Assembly: GCA_003049485.1 (NCBI GenBank)
Contig: PYST01000101.1
Location: 48,606-112,605 of the forward strand
Direction: 5' to 3'
DNA length: 64,000 bases
Source: Ophioceras dolichostomum
Taxonomy: Eukaryota; Ascomycota; Sordariomycetes; Magnaporthales; Ophioceraceae
The notes under the pieces were generated by a model that did no database searches, was not told the origin of the DNA, and saw only the letters and a program-made list of their open reading frames with translations. Positions 23,355 to 34,294 of this stretch are shown here, piece by piece; the first letter of the stretch is position 1; each line of letters starts with the position of its first letter. The position numbers were made by a program, and so were the translations under genes.

Positions 23355-25746
23355 ATGAGAAACCTGGCCGCCGTACTCGTCGTCCTGGCACTTACACCTC
23401 CCACACTCGCGGACAAGCCATCCGAGGTTCCATACTATGGCCGCAGTCCACCAGTCTACCCATCACGTATGTCCATGTCCATGCCTCTTCCATAAACAGT
23501 GGTTTATTTGGGCTTCACGCTGACAGGTCAACCACGGACAAATAGCCGCCGGAAAGGGGTCAACCAGCCGGGCATGGACGGACGCCTACCGCCGCGCCGC
23601 CTCGCTCGTCTCACGCATGACCCTCGAGGAGAAAGCCAACGTGACCCGCGGCTACCCAGGCATGTGCGTCGGCAACACGGGCGCCGTGCCGCGCCTCGGC
23701 CTGCCCTCCATCTGCTTCGCCGACGCGCCCGACGGGCTCAGGGGCCAGGAGTTCGTCTCCTCCTTCCCAGCCGGCATCCACGTGGCCGCCTCGTTCGACG
23801 CGGAGCTGATGTACCGGTACGGCCGCGCGCTGGGCGCCGAGTTCCGCGGCCGCGGCGTCAACGTCGCGCTGGGGCCCGTGGCGGGGCCCCTGGGCAGGAT
23901 CGCCAGGGGCGGCCGGAACTGGGAGGGGCTCGGCGGCGACCCGTACCTGGCCGGGGTCGGCATGGGAGCCGTCACGCGGGGGATGCAGGACGCGGGCGTG
24001 GTGGCGACGCCCAAGCACTTCGTGCTCAACGAGCAGGAGTTCCGCCGGAGGGAGTCGCCGGGGGGCACGGGCGAGGCGATCAGTGCGAACGTCGACGACC
24101 GCGCGCTGCGCGAGCTGTACGTGTGGCCATTCATGGACGGGCTGCGCGAGGGCGCCGGCGCGGTCATGTGCTCGTACCAGCGGGCAAACCAGTCGTACGC
24201 CTGCCAGAACTCGAAGCTGCTCAACGGCGTGCTGAAGACGGACCTGGGCTTCGAGGGCTTCGTGGTCTCGGACTGGGACGCCCAGTCGTCGGGAGTGGCG
24301 TCCGCCAACGCGGGACTCGACGTCGTCATGCCGGGCGCCGGGTTCTGGGGCGGGAACCTGACCGAGGCCGTGAGGAACGGCTCCGTGGCCGAGGAGCGCC
24401 TGAGTGACATGGCCACGCGGCTGCTCGCCAGCTGGCACTTCCTCGAGCAGGAGCACGCGTACCCGGCCCCGACGCTGTACGACAACGCGCAGAGGCATTT
24501 CCCGGTGGACGTGCAGCGGAACCACGGCCGCCTGATCCGCGAGATCGGCGCGGCGGGCACGGTGCTGGTCAAGAACACGCGCGACACCCTCCCGCTCAGG
24601 CGGCCGCGCTTCGTGTGCGTCTACGGCTATGACGCGACGCTGAAGGCGGTGCCCTGGAGGAACCGCGACAGGTTTGGGGGCGGCTACGACGAGAACCTCG
24701 GCTGGGAGACCATGAACGGCACGCTGATCACAGGCGGCGGCTCCGGCGGCAACACGCCCCCCTACGTCGTGAGCCCGTTCCATGCGATCCAGCAGCGCGT
24801 GCGGCGCGACGGCGGGATCCTGCGCTGGGACTTCTGGTCCGAGCAGCCAGGGACGACCTACGTCAACGCGGAGGTTTGCCTCGTGTTCATCAACGCCTAC
24901 GCGTCCGAGACGTTCGACAGGCGGTCGCTCACGGACGCTTTTAGTGATAGGCTGGTGGCCAACGTGGCTGAAACCTGCGCGCGCACCGTGGTGGTGGTCC
25001 ACTCGGCGGGCATCAGGACCGTCGACGCGTGGATCGACCACCCGAACGTCACGGCCGTGCTGTTCGCGGGGCTGCCGGGGCAGGAGAGCGGGAACAGCAT
25101 CGCGGACGTGCTGTACGGCGACGTGAACCCGTCGGGAAGGCTGCCGTACACGGTGGCGAGGAGGGAGGAGGACTACGGCGTGCTGCTCGACTCGAGGGGG
25201 GACGCGACGGAGTTTTTTCCCGATGACGACTTCGATGAGGGGCTGTACATCGACTACCGCGCCTTTGACCGCGACGGCATCTCCCCCAGGTTCGAGTTCG
25301 GGTTCGGCCTGTCGTACACTCCCTTTCGGTACTCTCGCCTCGAGGTGGACCTGGTGTCGTCATCATCTGATTCCTCCTCCCCGGCCGAGTTCCCGGACCC
25401 GGATATCCCGATCGTTCAGGGCGGTCATCCGCAGCTGTGGGACACCGTCGCCGTCGTGCGGGCCGACGTGATGAACGTGGGCGACGTCGACGGCGCCGAG
25501 GTCGCGCAGCTGTACGTCGGCGTGCCGGGGTCGGACTCGCCGGTCCGCCAGCTGCGAGGCTTCAAGCGTCTCGGTCCCCTCAGTCCGAGCGAGGGGCGGA
25601 CGGCGGCGTTCGAGCTCACCCGGAGAGACCTCAGCGTCTGGGATGTGGTCGCGCAGCAGTGGCGGCTTCGTAGGGGAACGTACAGCTTGTTTGTTGGGGC
25701 GAGCAGTCGGGATCTGAGACTGAACGGGACGTTGGAGATCATGTAG
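23355..25746 (+). CDS. Secreted GH3 beta-glucosidase
   Basis: Two exons, 23355-23466 and 23546-25746, encode 770 residues. The enzyme family hydrolyses terminal non-reducing beta-D-glucosyl residues, for example of cellobiose. A signal peptide (MRNLAAVLVVLALTPPTLA) precedes PPVYPSPAGKGS and the usual RMTLEEK helix. The (beta/alpha)8 domain carries NWEGLGGDPYLAGV, the substrate loop KHFVLNEQE, and the nucleophile Asp280 in VVSDWDAQ. The alpha/beta sandwich domain carries the GQESGNSIADVLYG loop, where Glu551 sits at the usual acid/base position. A C-terminal FnIII-like domain (DVMNVGDVDGAEVAQLYVG, then LRGFKRL) completes the fold. Two AG acceptors lie 19 bases apart; only the second (exon from 23546) keeps the frame and restores the family sequence YPSPAG. 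Length is normal. Confidence 0.93.
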
Positions 25747-28140
25747 GTAGTTTGAGGGAGGGGCTCACGATCGATGAGGCAGCGGAGGACGGATATAGGA
25801 GGCTTGAGGTAAAGCAGGGGAAAGGAGACAATGCCTGAAGTGCCTCCCCAGGTAGGTAGGTTGCTCTAGTACCTCTGTATATATTCGATATTCTGGCTCT
25901 GGCGCAGCATTTAGATGGGTTTCTATTTACAGTATTAGATGCAGGATTCCCATACTACCAGAGGAGGATCGACAGAGGGTCACTCAGTCTAAGGGTTCAA
26001 GATGAGGGTCCTAGAAGGATACTACTGAGATGAGCCCCCGTTACGAGTCCTCCCTCATGATCCGTAGACTTTTGCGGGAGTACTCGATCACCGCGACATC
26101 CCGAATCCTCGCGGAGAACTTTGTTCACCATCAGTTATCGTTGCTAGTGCACCTTTACAGCTACTACTACTGGTCGTGGTGACAAAAAATCAACCGGCTT
26201 CCTTGGTGGGAATGATAAATAGGTACCTATGCAGTCAGACTTATTCATCCCATGCCCTCAGATAAGGCTTCCATATTGGTAGTTTCGCGATAGGCTCTTG
26301 AGGCAAAAACATGTCGAGGTCAATATCACATTGAAGACACCCGGCCTGGTGGCGTTGACAGATGGCGTTCGGTTTCCCCAGAGAGTGAAGCGGGGTTTCC
26401 CCGGAGTCACGTGTGCGGAGACATGCTACGCCTACCTAGATGAGGCAGGTAGGACCCCAGATTTTGCGGCTTGTGGGGGTGGCAATTTGGGGAGGCAAGA
26501 AAACGTGTCAGTGAGCTGAGTCGTGCGCAATGGCACGAAGTGCTCCTCCCCGAGCTCCCATATCCTTCCCCAGATCGACGCGTGCCCCGCTCAGCGTTGG
26601 AGTTGGAGAGCTCTTCCGTTTCTCGTCCTTCATTTATTTATTTTTTACTCTCGGGAGGCTTTACCATCTCAGGGTGGAAGCCGAGTCATGAGGCTACAAT
26701 AGATATTCGGACGAAAGCGTTGGGGTGGGGGAGAGGGGGAGCAGAGGGGATATCTCTCGGGCGCAAGTGTTTCCGGAGAATCCATATGTGCGTGCAGTAA
26801 TATTCTGGATCACACACATAGTACAATCACGCAGGATACATACTGTAGGACAAGAAGGTCTGCATGGGTGCTTCGTACTCTTCGTATTACACCACTACGT
26901 GTAGTACTACTATACGAGGAAGAGAGGTATCGTCGCCGAGAAATTGCCCAGTGATTTTTGTCTTGGCCTCTAAAGGCTCAACCCGTCTTGGCGATGCTTG
27001 AATAGGGGCGCAACCGGCTTGGCTTCGAAGAGCCGCAACTCTGAAGATGATATCAACATGATAACACGACCTTTCTCCCGCCGGCCTTCTACTAACCACC
27101 AGACTCTCCTGCACCAACATGTGTCGATGAATTTTCTTACTGCGTATTTTGCTGAGGATACTGATGACCTCGATGCGAGGGGGATGGATGGATTTACCCC
27201 GTTCGGACTATACTCGGCCCCTCATCATTCCCAAGTGGAGGGAATGGGGAACCGTGGAGAAGAGGGGGGGTGTAGGACGGGGACTGGCGAAAAGGTCAGA
27301 TATCTGGGGATGCCCACATCATTGCTTTTATGGGAGTCATATTATTGGGCAATCTGGTTTCCGATATTCTGCCCGGATGACCTCTCTGCGGGTCGACGGT
27401 GCGGGGTGGCATCGCCTGTGCTCCTCCTCCCCGTCCTCACGATCCTTTGGCCTCTCGGCCTGTTTTCTTGGACAGACGAGGAGGCTGCACAACCCCAAAT
27501 GCGGTAGGTGTGACGAGCAAAAGCATGGCTTCTGTGACGATCCTTTCGTATCTCCACCACCAGTTTTTCATTCCGTCTTCCCGTGCCATCCGAGCACACT
27601 TACTCTTTGCGCTTCGAGTGAAGGAACACCGGGTGTTCGCGGGAGGGAGGGCAGGTTCTGGTTGAACCCGCGCCGGGAATCTGGGGGGCTCAGGGAGAAC
27701 CCTTGCAATATTTTCTTCCCTTTCCTTATTTTTTTTTCTCTCCCACGACTGCGGTCTGACAACACGGGGTACGAATCCGCTCTCGGTGTACAACATGGAA
27801 GCCCCTAGTAATGATTTTGGGTATTAATTATAACCGCTCTGGGGAATCCGAGGCGAGGGTTGGTGATCTGTAGGGTAGGCATGGCGCTCGTGTGGCCGCC
27901 AGGAACATTGTGTGTTCCTCTGTATAAAATTGGGTCGCCGTGCCCTCCTTCGCGATGCGAAGGTGGTGGCCGCTCTTGTCAGTCTCGCTCTGATCGTCCT
28001 TCTCGTGCTTGTCCGAGTCTCCCTCTCCCTCTCTGCTCTCCACGTACAACCGGCTGGTCCTAGTGAAGCCTACTTTCAAGAGGAGACACGGACCCTTTCT
28101 CTACCCTCTCTCGCTCAGTTTCCCGCTACTCGGACACACA
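25747..28140. other. Intergenic: GH3 3' flank and MFS transporter promoter
   Basis: About 2.4 kb without a supportable gene. An AGGTAGGTAGG motif lies about 110 bases after the GH3 stop (25853-25863), and a TAGGTACCTA copy lies at 26220-26229. A candidate TATA box sits at 27923-27928. A 219-codon plus-strand frame (27149-27808) has no family features and reads through what looks like promoter DNA. Confidence 0.55.
27923..27928 (+). promoter_or_regulatory. Candidate TATA box of the sugar transporter gene
   Basis: TATAAA in the context TGTATAAAATTGG, about 213 bases upstream of the ATG at 28141 and followed by a C/T-rich leader. Position and context suit a fungal core promoter. Confidence 0.45.
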
Positions 28141-29999
28141 ATGGCGGGCGGACCGAAGAAGCCCGTCAACGTCTTCAAGCTGAAGAACCTCGACGTGCCC
28201 AGCGAGGTCTTCAACTGGAGGCTATGGTTCGCTGTCCTCTCGTTCGGTCTCCTGGGGGCCGCTCGGGGAGTCGACGAGGGCCTGATCTCCGGCGCGTTCA
28301 ACAGCAAGGACTTCCAGAAGACGATCAAGTACGACTCATACTCCACTGTCGAAAAGGCCAATATCAAAGCGAACGTTTCGGCCATGGTCCAGATTGGCTC
28401 TGTTGGTGGCGCTCTCTTGTAAGTCTGGTGATGATCTCATACTGTCTAAGGGGGTGAAGGGGTGGTGGGTTCAAGTGGTTGAGCTTGTTTGCTGACGACA
28501 GCAACCTTCTAGTGCTTTTCTCGTCTGTGACAGGATCGGCCGTATCTGGGCAGTCAGGCAGCTTTGCGTGGTCTGGGCTGTGGGAATCTCCCTTTTCCTC
28601 GGTGCTAATGGAAACCTGGGCATGATTTACGCTGGCCGCTTCATCGCTGGCCTGGGAGTTGGTGTAAGTCTTATCTCCTCCTTTACTCCCAAAACGGTGC
28701 CTCATCTAGGCAGCTCCGCTGACAACGGCCCTTGGTTCGCCTCTTTTTTTTTTTTTTTAGCAAACCCCCGTGGTCGGTCCAGTTTACATCGCCGAAATCG
28801 CACCTCCTGCCATCCGAGGCCTCTGCACCTGCATCTTCACAGGCTTCGTGTACATCGGCATCGTGCTAGCGTACTTCACCAACTACGGCTGCCAGGTGAA
28901 CCTGGGCGACGCGACGCACGCTCGCTGGATGGTGCCCACGAGCTTGCACCTCATGTTCGCGGGCGTCATCTTCGCCCTGAGCTTCCTTCAGTTCGAATCG
29001 CCTCGTTTTCTCGTGAAGCAGGGCAGGTATGACGATGCGCTGGACACCATGTCTCGTCTGCGGAAGCTGCCCCAGGACCATCCTTACGTGTCGGGGGAGG
29101 TCACAGCCATTCAGTTGGCCCACCAAGAAGAGATGGAGGCGTCCAAGGGCAGTGGCGCCTGGGGTGTTATCAAGGAGATGTTCACGATTCCCTCAAACCT
29201 TTACCGCATCTGGCTCACGCTTATGGCCCAGCTCATGTCGCAATGGTCTGGCGCGGGATCCATTACTCTTTACGCGCCTGACCTGTTCGCGCTGCTCGGT
29301 GTGACGGGCAACAACGAGAGTCTCCTGGTAACAGCCGTTTTCGGAATCGTCAAGCTGGTTGCTGCTGTCCTCTGCGCGCTTTTCCTCGTTGACGTTATCG
29401 GGCGGAAGCGATCCCTCCTGATCGGCATCGGCCTGCAGGCCCTGTCGATGGTGTACGTGGCTAGCTTCCTGACCGCCGTGCCGGAGCTCGGTACGGTCGA
29501 CAACTATAAGCTGGGCGCCTCCGAGCTGGGCCCGTCCAGGGGCGCCATCGCCATGATCTACATCTCGGGCTTCGGGTGGGCGCTGGGCTGGAACAGTATG
29601 CAATATTTGCTCACGGCTGAGCTCTTCCCGTTGCGCATCCGCGCGTTCTCGACGTCGCTGGCCATGACGTTCCACTTCGCCAACCAGTACGGCAACTCGC
29701 GCGCGGTGCCCAACATGCTGCTCGATACGTCTGACGGCGGCATCAGCCCGAAGGGGACCTTCTGGTGCTTCTTCGCCGTCACGCTGCTGGGCGCCTGCTG
29801 GGTCTGGTTCTTCGTGCCGGAGACGGCCGGCCGGAGTCTCGAGAGCATGGACCGCCTGTTTAGCCTGCCGTGGTACAAGATTGGCCGGTACGGGAATGCG
29901 GACGCGGAGGATCTCGACGCTGTCTACGAGACCAAGGCGCAGGAGGCGGGGATGGGCGAAGTGGCACATATCGAGAAGGATGGCGCCTTACGCGCCTAG
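28141..29999 (+). CDS. MFS sugar transporter (sugar porter family)
   Basis: Three exons, 28141-28418, 28534-28663 and 28761-29999, give 548 residues. Both introns have GTAAGT donors, and the second ends in a long T-tract before TAG. The protein has the hydrophobic pattern of a 12-TM plasma-membrane sugar porter. Signature pieces are RGVDEGLISGAF after TM1, the loop 2-3 motif LIGRIW, AGRFIAGLGVG followed by QTPVVGPVYIAEIAPPAIRG, ESPRFLVKQGR at the start of the central loop, the loop 8-9 motif DVIGRKRSLL, and PETAGRSLESMD after TM12. The substrate cannot be fixed; hexoses, pentoses, disaccharides or quinate are all transported by relatives. The neighbouring GH3 beta-glucosidase, about 2.4 kb upstream on the same strand, makes uptake of a wall-derived sugar a reasonable inference. 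Confidence 0.9.
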
Positions 30000-30414
30000 G
30001 TCCGACGAGGCGTTGGGAAGGGATCGAACGACAGACATGGGACCGGCTGGCAGACGGATATTCTTGGGCTTATTAGCTTCTGTATTGATTTCCTAGACAG
30101 AGTTCCGCTGGTATCAATACTTAGCACTTACTTGCTTGCGCGCCAATCTATGTAGTACAGGTGAGAAAGAGTGACACAAGGATGATGGTATAATGTTTCG
30201 CTGGTATAATATGGTTTCCTGCTTCCCGCTCCCGACGCGGATGCAAATACCTAGATTGGTACCTACCTAAGTAGGCACCTATCGAGGTAGGGAAGATGGA
30301 AGGGGGCGCGAAGAAGGTGATAGGACAACTCCCCCGCCCACAACAAGCAAATCGAATATCCAAGCCGCATGCTGAGAATTCCTTGGCACCCAGTGAGGGC
30401 GCCTTTTTCCATCT
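30000..30414. other. Convergent intergenic space
   Basis: A 3' flank between the transporter and the GCIP-like gene. It contains a cluster of TAGGTA-type motifs at about 30256-30295 (GGTACCTACCTAAGTAGG and GAGGTAGGG). No gene. Confidence 0.6.
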
Positions 30415-31581
30415 TCAAGTGGGAGGAGATAATTTGACGATCTGGTCAACGAACTTGGCCGACCAGTTTGTGAAGACGTCCGATTTGCCGTCCCCCCACG
30501 AGTGCTTGAGCAGGCTCGCGATTTTGCAGGCATTAGCAACGCACAGTTTCAAGCCCTCGTCGACTTTTCTGGGCGATAGTTCGTAGAAGGCCAGAGTAAC
30601 TTCTTCGAAATCATCCGGAAGCGTCTTAAGGCGGAGCATGACTTCGTTGACAACTGTGACGAGCGGGCTCGCAACTGGGGTGGGGAGAGGCGGCAGTGTT
30701 TTGATTCTGCGCTTGATAATAGCCTCATAGAGTATTGTAACCAGCCGCAGCCGCTTTATACAGGACTCGAGGCGCGGTCTGAGGCCGATTGGGTCGTCCT
30801 CGGGTATGTGCTTGATCAATGTCATCTCGTCGAGCAAGGCCTGTGTGGAGCTGGCTTTGTCCGACATGTCGCTGCTCGCATCGTCCTCCGGCTGGTCGTG
30901 GTCGTTCGCGTCTGACTCTTCCTCACCATCATCGTCATTGTCGCCGGTCTCCTCTCCCCACTCCTTGAGCTCGTTCACTATATCCTTCAAGGTGTCTCGG
31001 TACTCCTCTACCTTCCGTACTAGAAGGGCGGCGACCCCTGCTTCGCACAAGCGCGTGTACTCGTCGCAAGTTGTCCACAGGAGAGAAGTAAGGACTAGAC
31101 TACCCCGTTCGCCGCCACCGGGTAACGCGCCGTCGCCGTGCTTCTGTGCGTCCGTAAGAATGTCGCCATCTTCGGGGACCCTCCGGACAAGGTCGATCAT
31201 CTCCCTTATGATGAGGCTTGCGCAGAAAGCGATCTCCTTACGGAACACTACCGTGAACCGATTGGCAGCGCAGGTCAGGGTCGAGACGACCAGAGTTGAC
31301 GCATCGCGTGCCACGATCTCGCGCAGGACCCTCATGATGGCGTAAGGCGAGAAGGGTTCAGTGACCATGAACATCGACAGTTGGGTCCCGTGGGATCGCA
31401 TCATTTTTGCGGCAGAGATTGCAGTTTGAAGCGCAGCGGCTGGGTCAACTTCTGGCCCATCGATGAATACTGGATTTAAGGGTGCTTCTCTGAGTGCTCT
31501 CGCACTAGTCTCGAGCGACTCGATCACTTCTTTGACGAGTTCTTTCAGAGTGGCGAGAGTTGCATCGACTTGTAGCTCCAT
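30415..31581 (-). CDS. GCIP/CCNDBP1-like (Grap2 and cyclin-D-interacting) domain protein
   Basis: A single exon. I take the ATG at 31579-31581 (MELQVDATLATLKELVKE), giving 388 residues; the frame also has an ATG at 31677 that would add 32 residues without conserved character. The protein is almost entirely helical in pattern: an N-terminal helical bundle, a long amphipathic region around REMIDLVRRVP, an acidic low-complexity linker of about 45 residues (GDNDDDGEEESDAND), then a C-terminal helical region containing DEMTLIKHIPEDD and LPPLPTPVASPLVTVVNEVMLRL. This layout resembles fungal proteins annotated with the GCIP domain, known in animals as a cyclin-D-binding HLH-type protein. The role in fungi is not established. 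It could instead be another helical-bundle family. Confidence 0.65.
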   Translation of the reverse strand: MELQVDATLATLKELVKEVIESLETSARALREAPLNPVFIDGPEVDPAAALQTAISAAKMMRSHGTQLSMFMVTEPFSPYAIMRVLREIVARDASTLVVSTLTCAANRFTVVFRKEIAFCASLIIREMIDLVRRVPEDGDILTDAQKHGDGALPGGGERGSLVLTSLLWTTCDEYTRLCEAGVAALLVRKVEEYRDTLKDIVNELKEWGEETGDNDDDGEEESDANDHDQPEDDASSDMSDKASSTQALLDEMTLIKHIPEDDPIGLRPRLESCIKRLRLVTILYEAIIKRRIKTLPPLPTPVASPLVTVVNEVMLRLKTLPDDFEEVTLAFYELSPRKVDEGLKLCVANACKIASLLKHSWGDGKSDVFTNWSAKFVDQIVKLSPPT

Positions 31582-32034
31582 GATGAGCTGCCGCTCTCTA
31601 TAGAGGGCGAATGCCAGCGAATTCTTCGTGAAGGTGGCAGAGAAAATGCTGGTATAAAATAAAATGGGCTTGCTCATACCAAATAGATTTACCAGAGTTG
31701 CGCGGGGCTTGAGGTGAAGTCATCCATAACCTTTTTTTTTTCGCTGGTCTTTTGGAGGGGTGGTGTATACAGTGAACCAAATTTTCACACTGTCGAATAC
31801 ACTGTCTCCATGGTGACGGCTCGGCTCTGCCAGGGGGAGCTCCACTTGATGCCAAGACGCTTCTGCCAGAGCGGACAGCTGGCATTGGCGTCTGATGGAA
31901 AGCTTGGCCGCTGTTGGTGATGCTCGCTCGCGTTGAATATTCAACCGCTGAACATATCTCCTCCAGATTGATGGTCGAATCAAGCTGTGCTTTTCTGTCC
32001 CGACCGACTTGAGATATTCCAGGGCTCTATAGCA
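31582..32034. other. Divergent promoter between the GCIP-like and glucosidase II beta genes
   Basis: About 450 bases between two outward-facing starts. It contains a T/A-rich patch near 31728-31740. No clear TATA box is seen on either strand, and no gene. Confidence 0.55.
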
Positions 32035-33973
32035 ATGCGGCAACCATCGTCTTTGGTGCTTTTGAGCACTGTTGCTGGCATTAGCTTAGTTGGTGCTGCT
32101 GGCCTCCCTCGAGGGGTAGGCCCCGAATGTAAGTAAGCTGAGTTCAAGGTTGCAGGTTACGTATGGGGCTTGCTGCTGGCCGATGCACGTCGACAGAACG
32201 CCAATTGATGTTGTCATCACCTAACCGTGGCTGTCAATGGCGTCGGTTGTCTTTTCGCGGTGGCAGTCTAAGCTAACCGGCTGCTGCTTCTGTCCCAACC
32301 AGTCGCCAAGTTCTTCGAAGCCAAGGACAAATTTGCCTGTATCGGACACCCCTCCATCTCCCTCAAGCCTTCTCAAATAAACGATGGCTCCTGCGACTGT
32401 CCCGACGGCAGCGACGAGCCTGGCACCGCAGCCTGTGCTCATCTCGACCCTCTTTCGCCCCCGCAGCCTCTGTCGGGCTCCTTGACGGGCACCACGAACA
32501 CCAGCAACGCCCTGCCAGGCTTTTGGTGCGAGAACAAGGGCCACATCGGCACATACTTGCCATTCCTCTTTGTCAACGATGGCGTCTGTGACTACGACCT
32601 GTGCTGTGATGGCTCTGAGGAGTACGGCAAGGTCGGAGGGGTCAAGTGCGAGAACCGGTGCGACTCCATCGGCAAAGAATATCGACGTGTTGAGGAAGAG
32701 CGCAGGAAGAGCCAAGAGCGGTCGGTGAAGAAGCGTCGGACCTTGGTCAAGGAGGCTAAGGAGCTCCGGAGACAGGTCGAGGCTAGGATCACGAAGCTGA
32801 AGTCGGAGATCGGCGAGCTCACCACCAAGGAGAAGACCCTTCAGAGAAAGTTCGAGGAGGTGCAGAAGTCCGAAAAGGGGAAAATCGTTAAGAGCGATGG
32901 GGGTCAGGGTGGGAAGCTCGGGGTCCTTGTCGGGCTGGCCAAATCTCGTATTACCGAGCTGCGCGACACGCTGGACAAGGTGTTGGACCAGCGTGACGAC
33001 CTTCAAGACAAGGTCGAGGAGCTGGAGAACATCCTCAAGACCTTCAAGGAGGAGTACAACCCCAACTTCAACGACGAGGGCGTGAAGACGGCCGTTAAGG
33101 GCTGGGAGGACTACGCGGCTAAATACGTGAATCCGAAGCACTCGGATCTCTCTGAGAGCGAGATATTGGGGATTCTTAAAGAGGATGGCCCTGAGTCTGG
33201 TATTGACTGGAATGAGTTCGATGAAGAGGAGGCTACGGACACCGACATCCGTAAGTTAACATTGAACCACGACATCACACAGGTGGCAGGACGACATGCA
33301 TTTACTAACGTTGCGGTTCCCCTACACAGTCTACAGCTTTGAGGCCTACCTCCCTCCCTTCATGAAGGAGTTCATTCATAGCAAGCTGCTGGGCCTGCGG
33401 GTGTGGCTGATCGAGAACGGTCTCCTCGCCGACAACCCCGGCCGGGGAGAGTCGCGCCTCGTCACGGCCGCGCGGGAGGCAGTTGATGCCGTCACAAACG
33501 AGCTTAGCAGTAAGAAGTCCAGCCTCTCTACGGAGGAGGCCGACATCGCCAAGGACTACGGCACGGACGGCATCTTCCGGGCGCTGAAGGGCAAGTGCGT
33601 CAGCGTCGAAGCGGGCGAGTACGAGTACGAGCTCTGCTGGATGGAGAAGACGATGCAGAAGTCCAAGAAGGGCCACGGGCATACCAACATGGGCAACTTC
33701 GAGAAGATAGAGCTGCAGGACGCAGACGAGGAGGAGCGCGTCGACGGCAAGGGGCTCGGAAGGGGACGTCGCGTCGTTATGAAGTTCGAGAACGGACAGA
33801 ACTGCTGGAACGGGCCTAACAGGCGGACTGACGTGTGGCTCGCATGTGCTGAGACGGACGAGCTCTGGCGCGTCTCCGAGTCGGAGAAGTGCGTGTACCG
33901 CATGGAGGTGGGCACTCCCGCTGTGTGCGAGGATGTTCAGGAGCCTGGGGCTCCAGGGAAGGACGAGCTATAA
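32035..33973 (+). CDS. Glucosidase II beta subunit (PRKCSH family)
   Basis: Three exons, 32035-32128, 32303-33250 and 33330-33973, give 561 residues. The protein is the regulatory subunit of ER glucosidase II, which trims the inner glucoses from N-glycans; the beta subunit retains the enzyme in the ER and helps bind mannose-bearing substrate. A signal peptide (LVLLSTVAGISLVGAAG) is followed by the GII-beta N-terminal region with two Cys-rich LDLa-like modules (DGSCDCPDGSDEPGT and NDGVCDYDLCCDGSEEYG). A long charged coiled coil follows (about 170-320, from EYRRVEEERRKSQERS to VEELENILK), and then a C-terminal MRH domain containing CVSVEAGEYEYELCWME, NMGNFEK, NGQNCWNGPNR and CAETDEL. The protein ends in KDEL, a classical ER-retrieval signal. 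Length is typical. Confidence 0.93.
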
Positions 33974-34294
33974 ACGGGGTAGGGACCGGATGGAAGCCGT
34001 TAGGAGTGGAATCATCGTTTTAGATCTGCTCGCGCTTGCTGTATCGTCTCGGACTAAGAGGCCATTTTGAAGGGATTGCGGCCATTCCATTCAGGATTTC
34101 TGTAGGCACTCACGTCAACTAAATTAGCAGAACGGCATATTCGTCATGGTTTGTGGAACTGTGAACAGGCAGTGAGAAAGAAGCAACTGTATAGCGTAGC
34201 ATGAATTGGCATTGGTATCTTTTAAAAGGCGCTGAGACGACGAAAGAAGTCGAGTATTACGAAGATAGCAGCTGGAAACCCCGTTTCCCCTTCG
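33974..34294. other. Convergent intergenic space
   Basis: About 320 bases of 3' flank between the glucosidase II beta and Rtf2 genes, somewhat A/T-rich. Nothing else is seen. Confidence 0.6.

Noticed and set aside
23611..25041. 476-codon minus-strand frame over the GH3 gene, and a 302-codon plus-strand frame at 23499-24407
   Set aside because: They are shadows of the GH3 coding frame. Their composition is Arg/Ala/His/Val-rich and no domain is seen.
27149..27808. 219-codon plus-strand frame before the sugar transporter
   Set aside because: It has no motifs, an odd composition and overlapping competing frames. It lies in promoter DNA.
23355..29999. A dedicated biosynthetic or defence gene cluster
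   Set aside because: No backbone biosynthetic enzyme, pathway-specific regulator, NLR-like or toxin-like gene is visible. The genes are ordinary carbohydrate and housekeeping genes.
31582..31677. Earlier in-frame start for the GCIP-like protein (ATG 31675-31677)
   Set aside because: The added 32 residues look like translated leader and do not extend the helical domain pattern.
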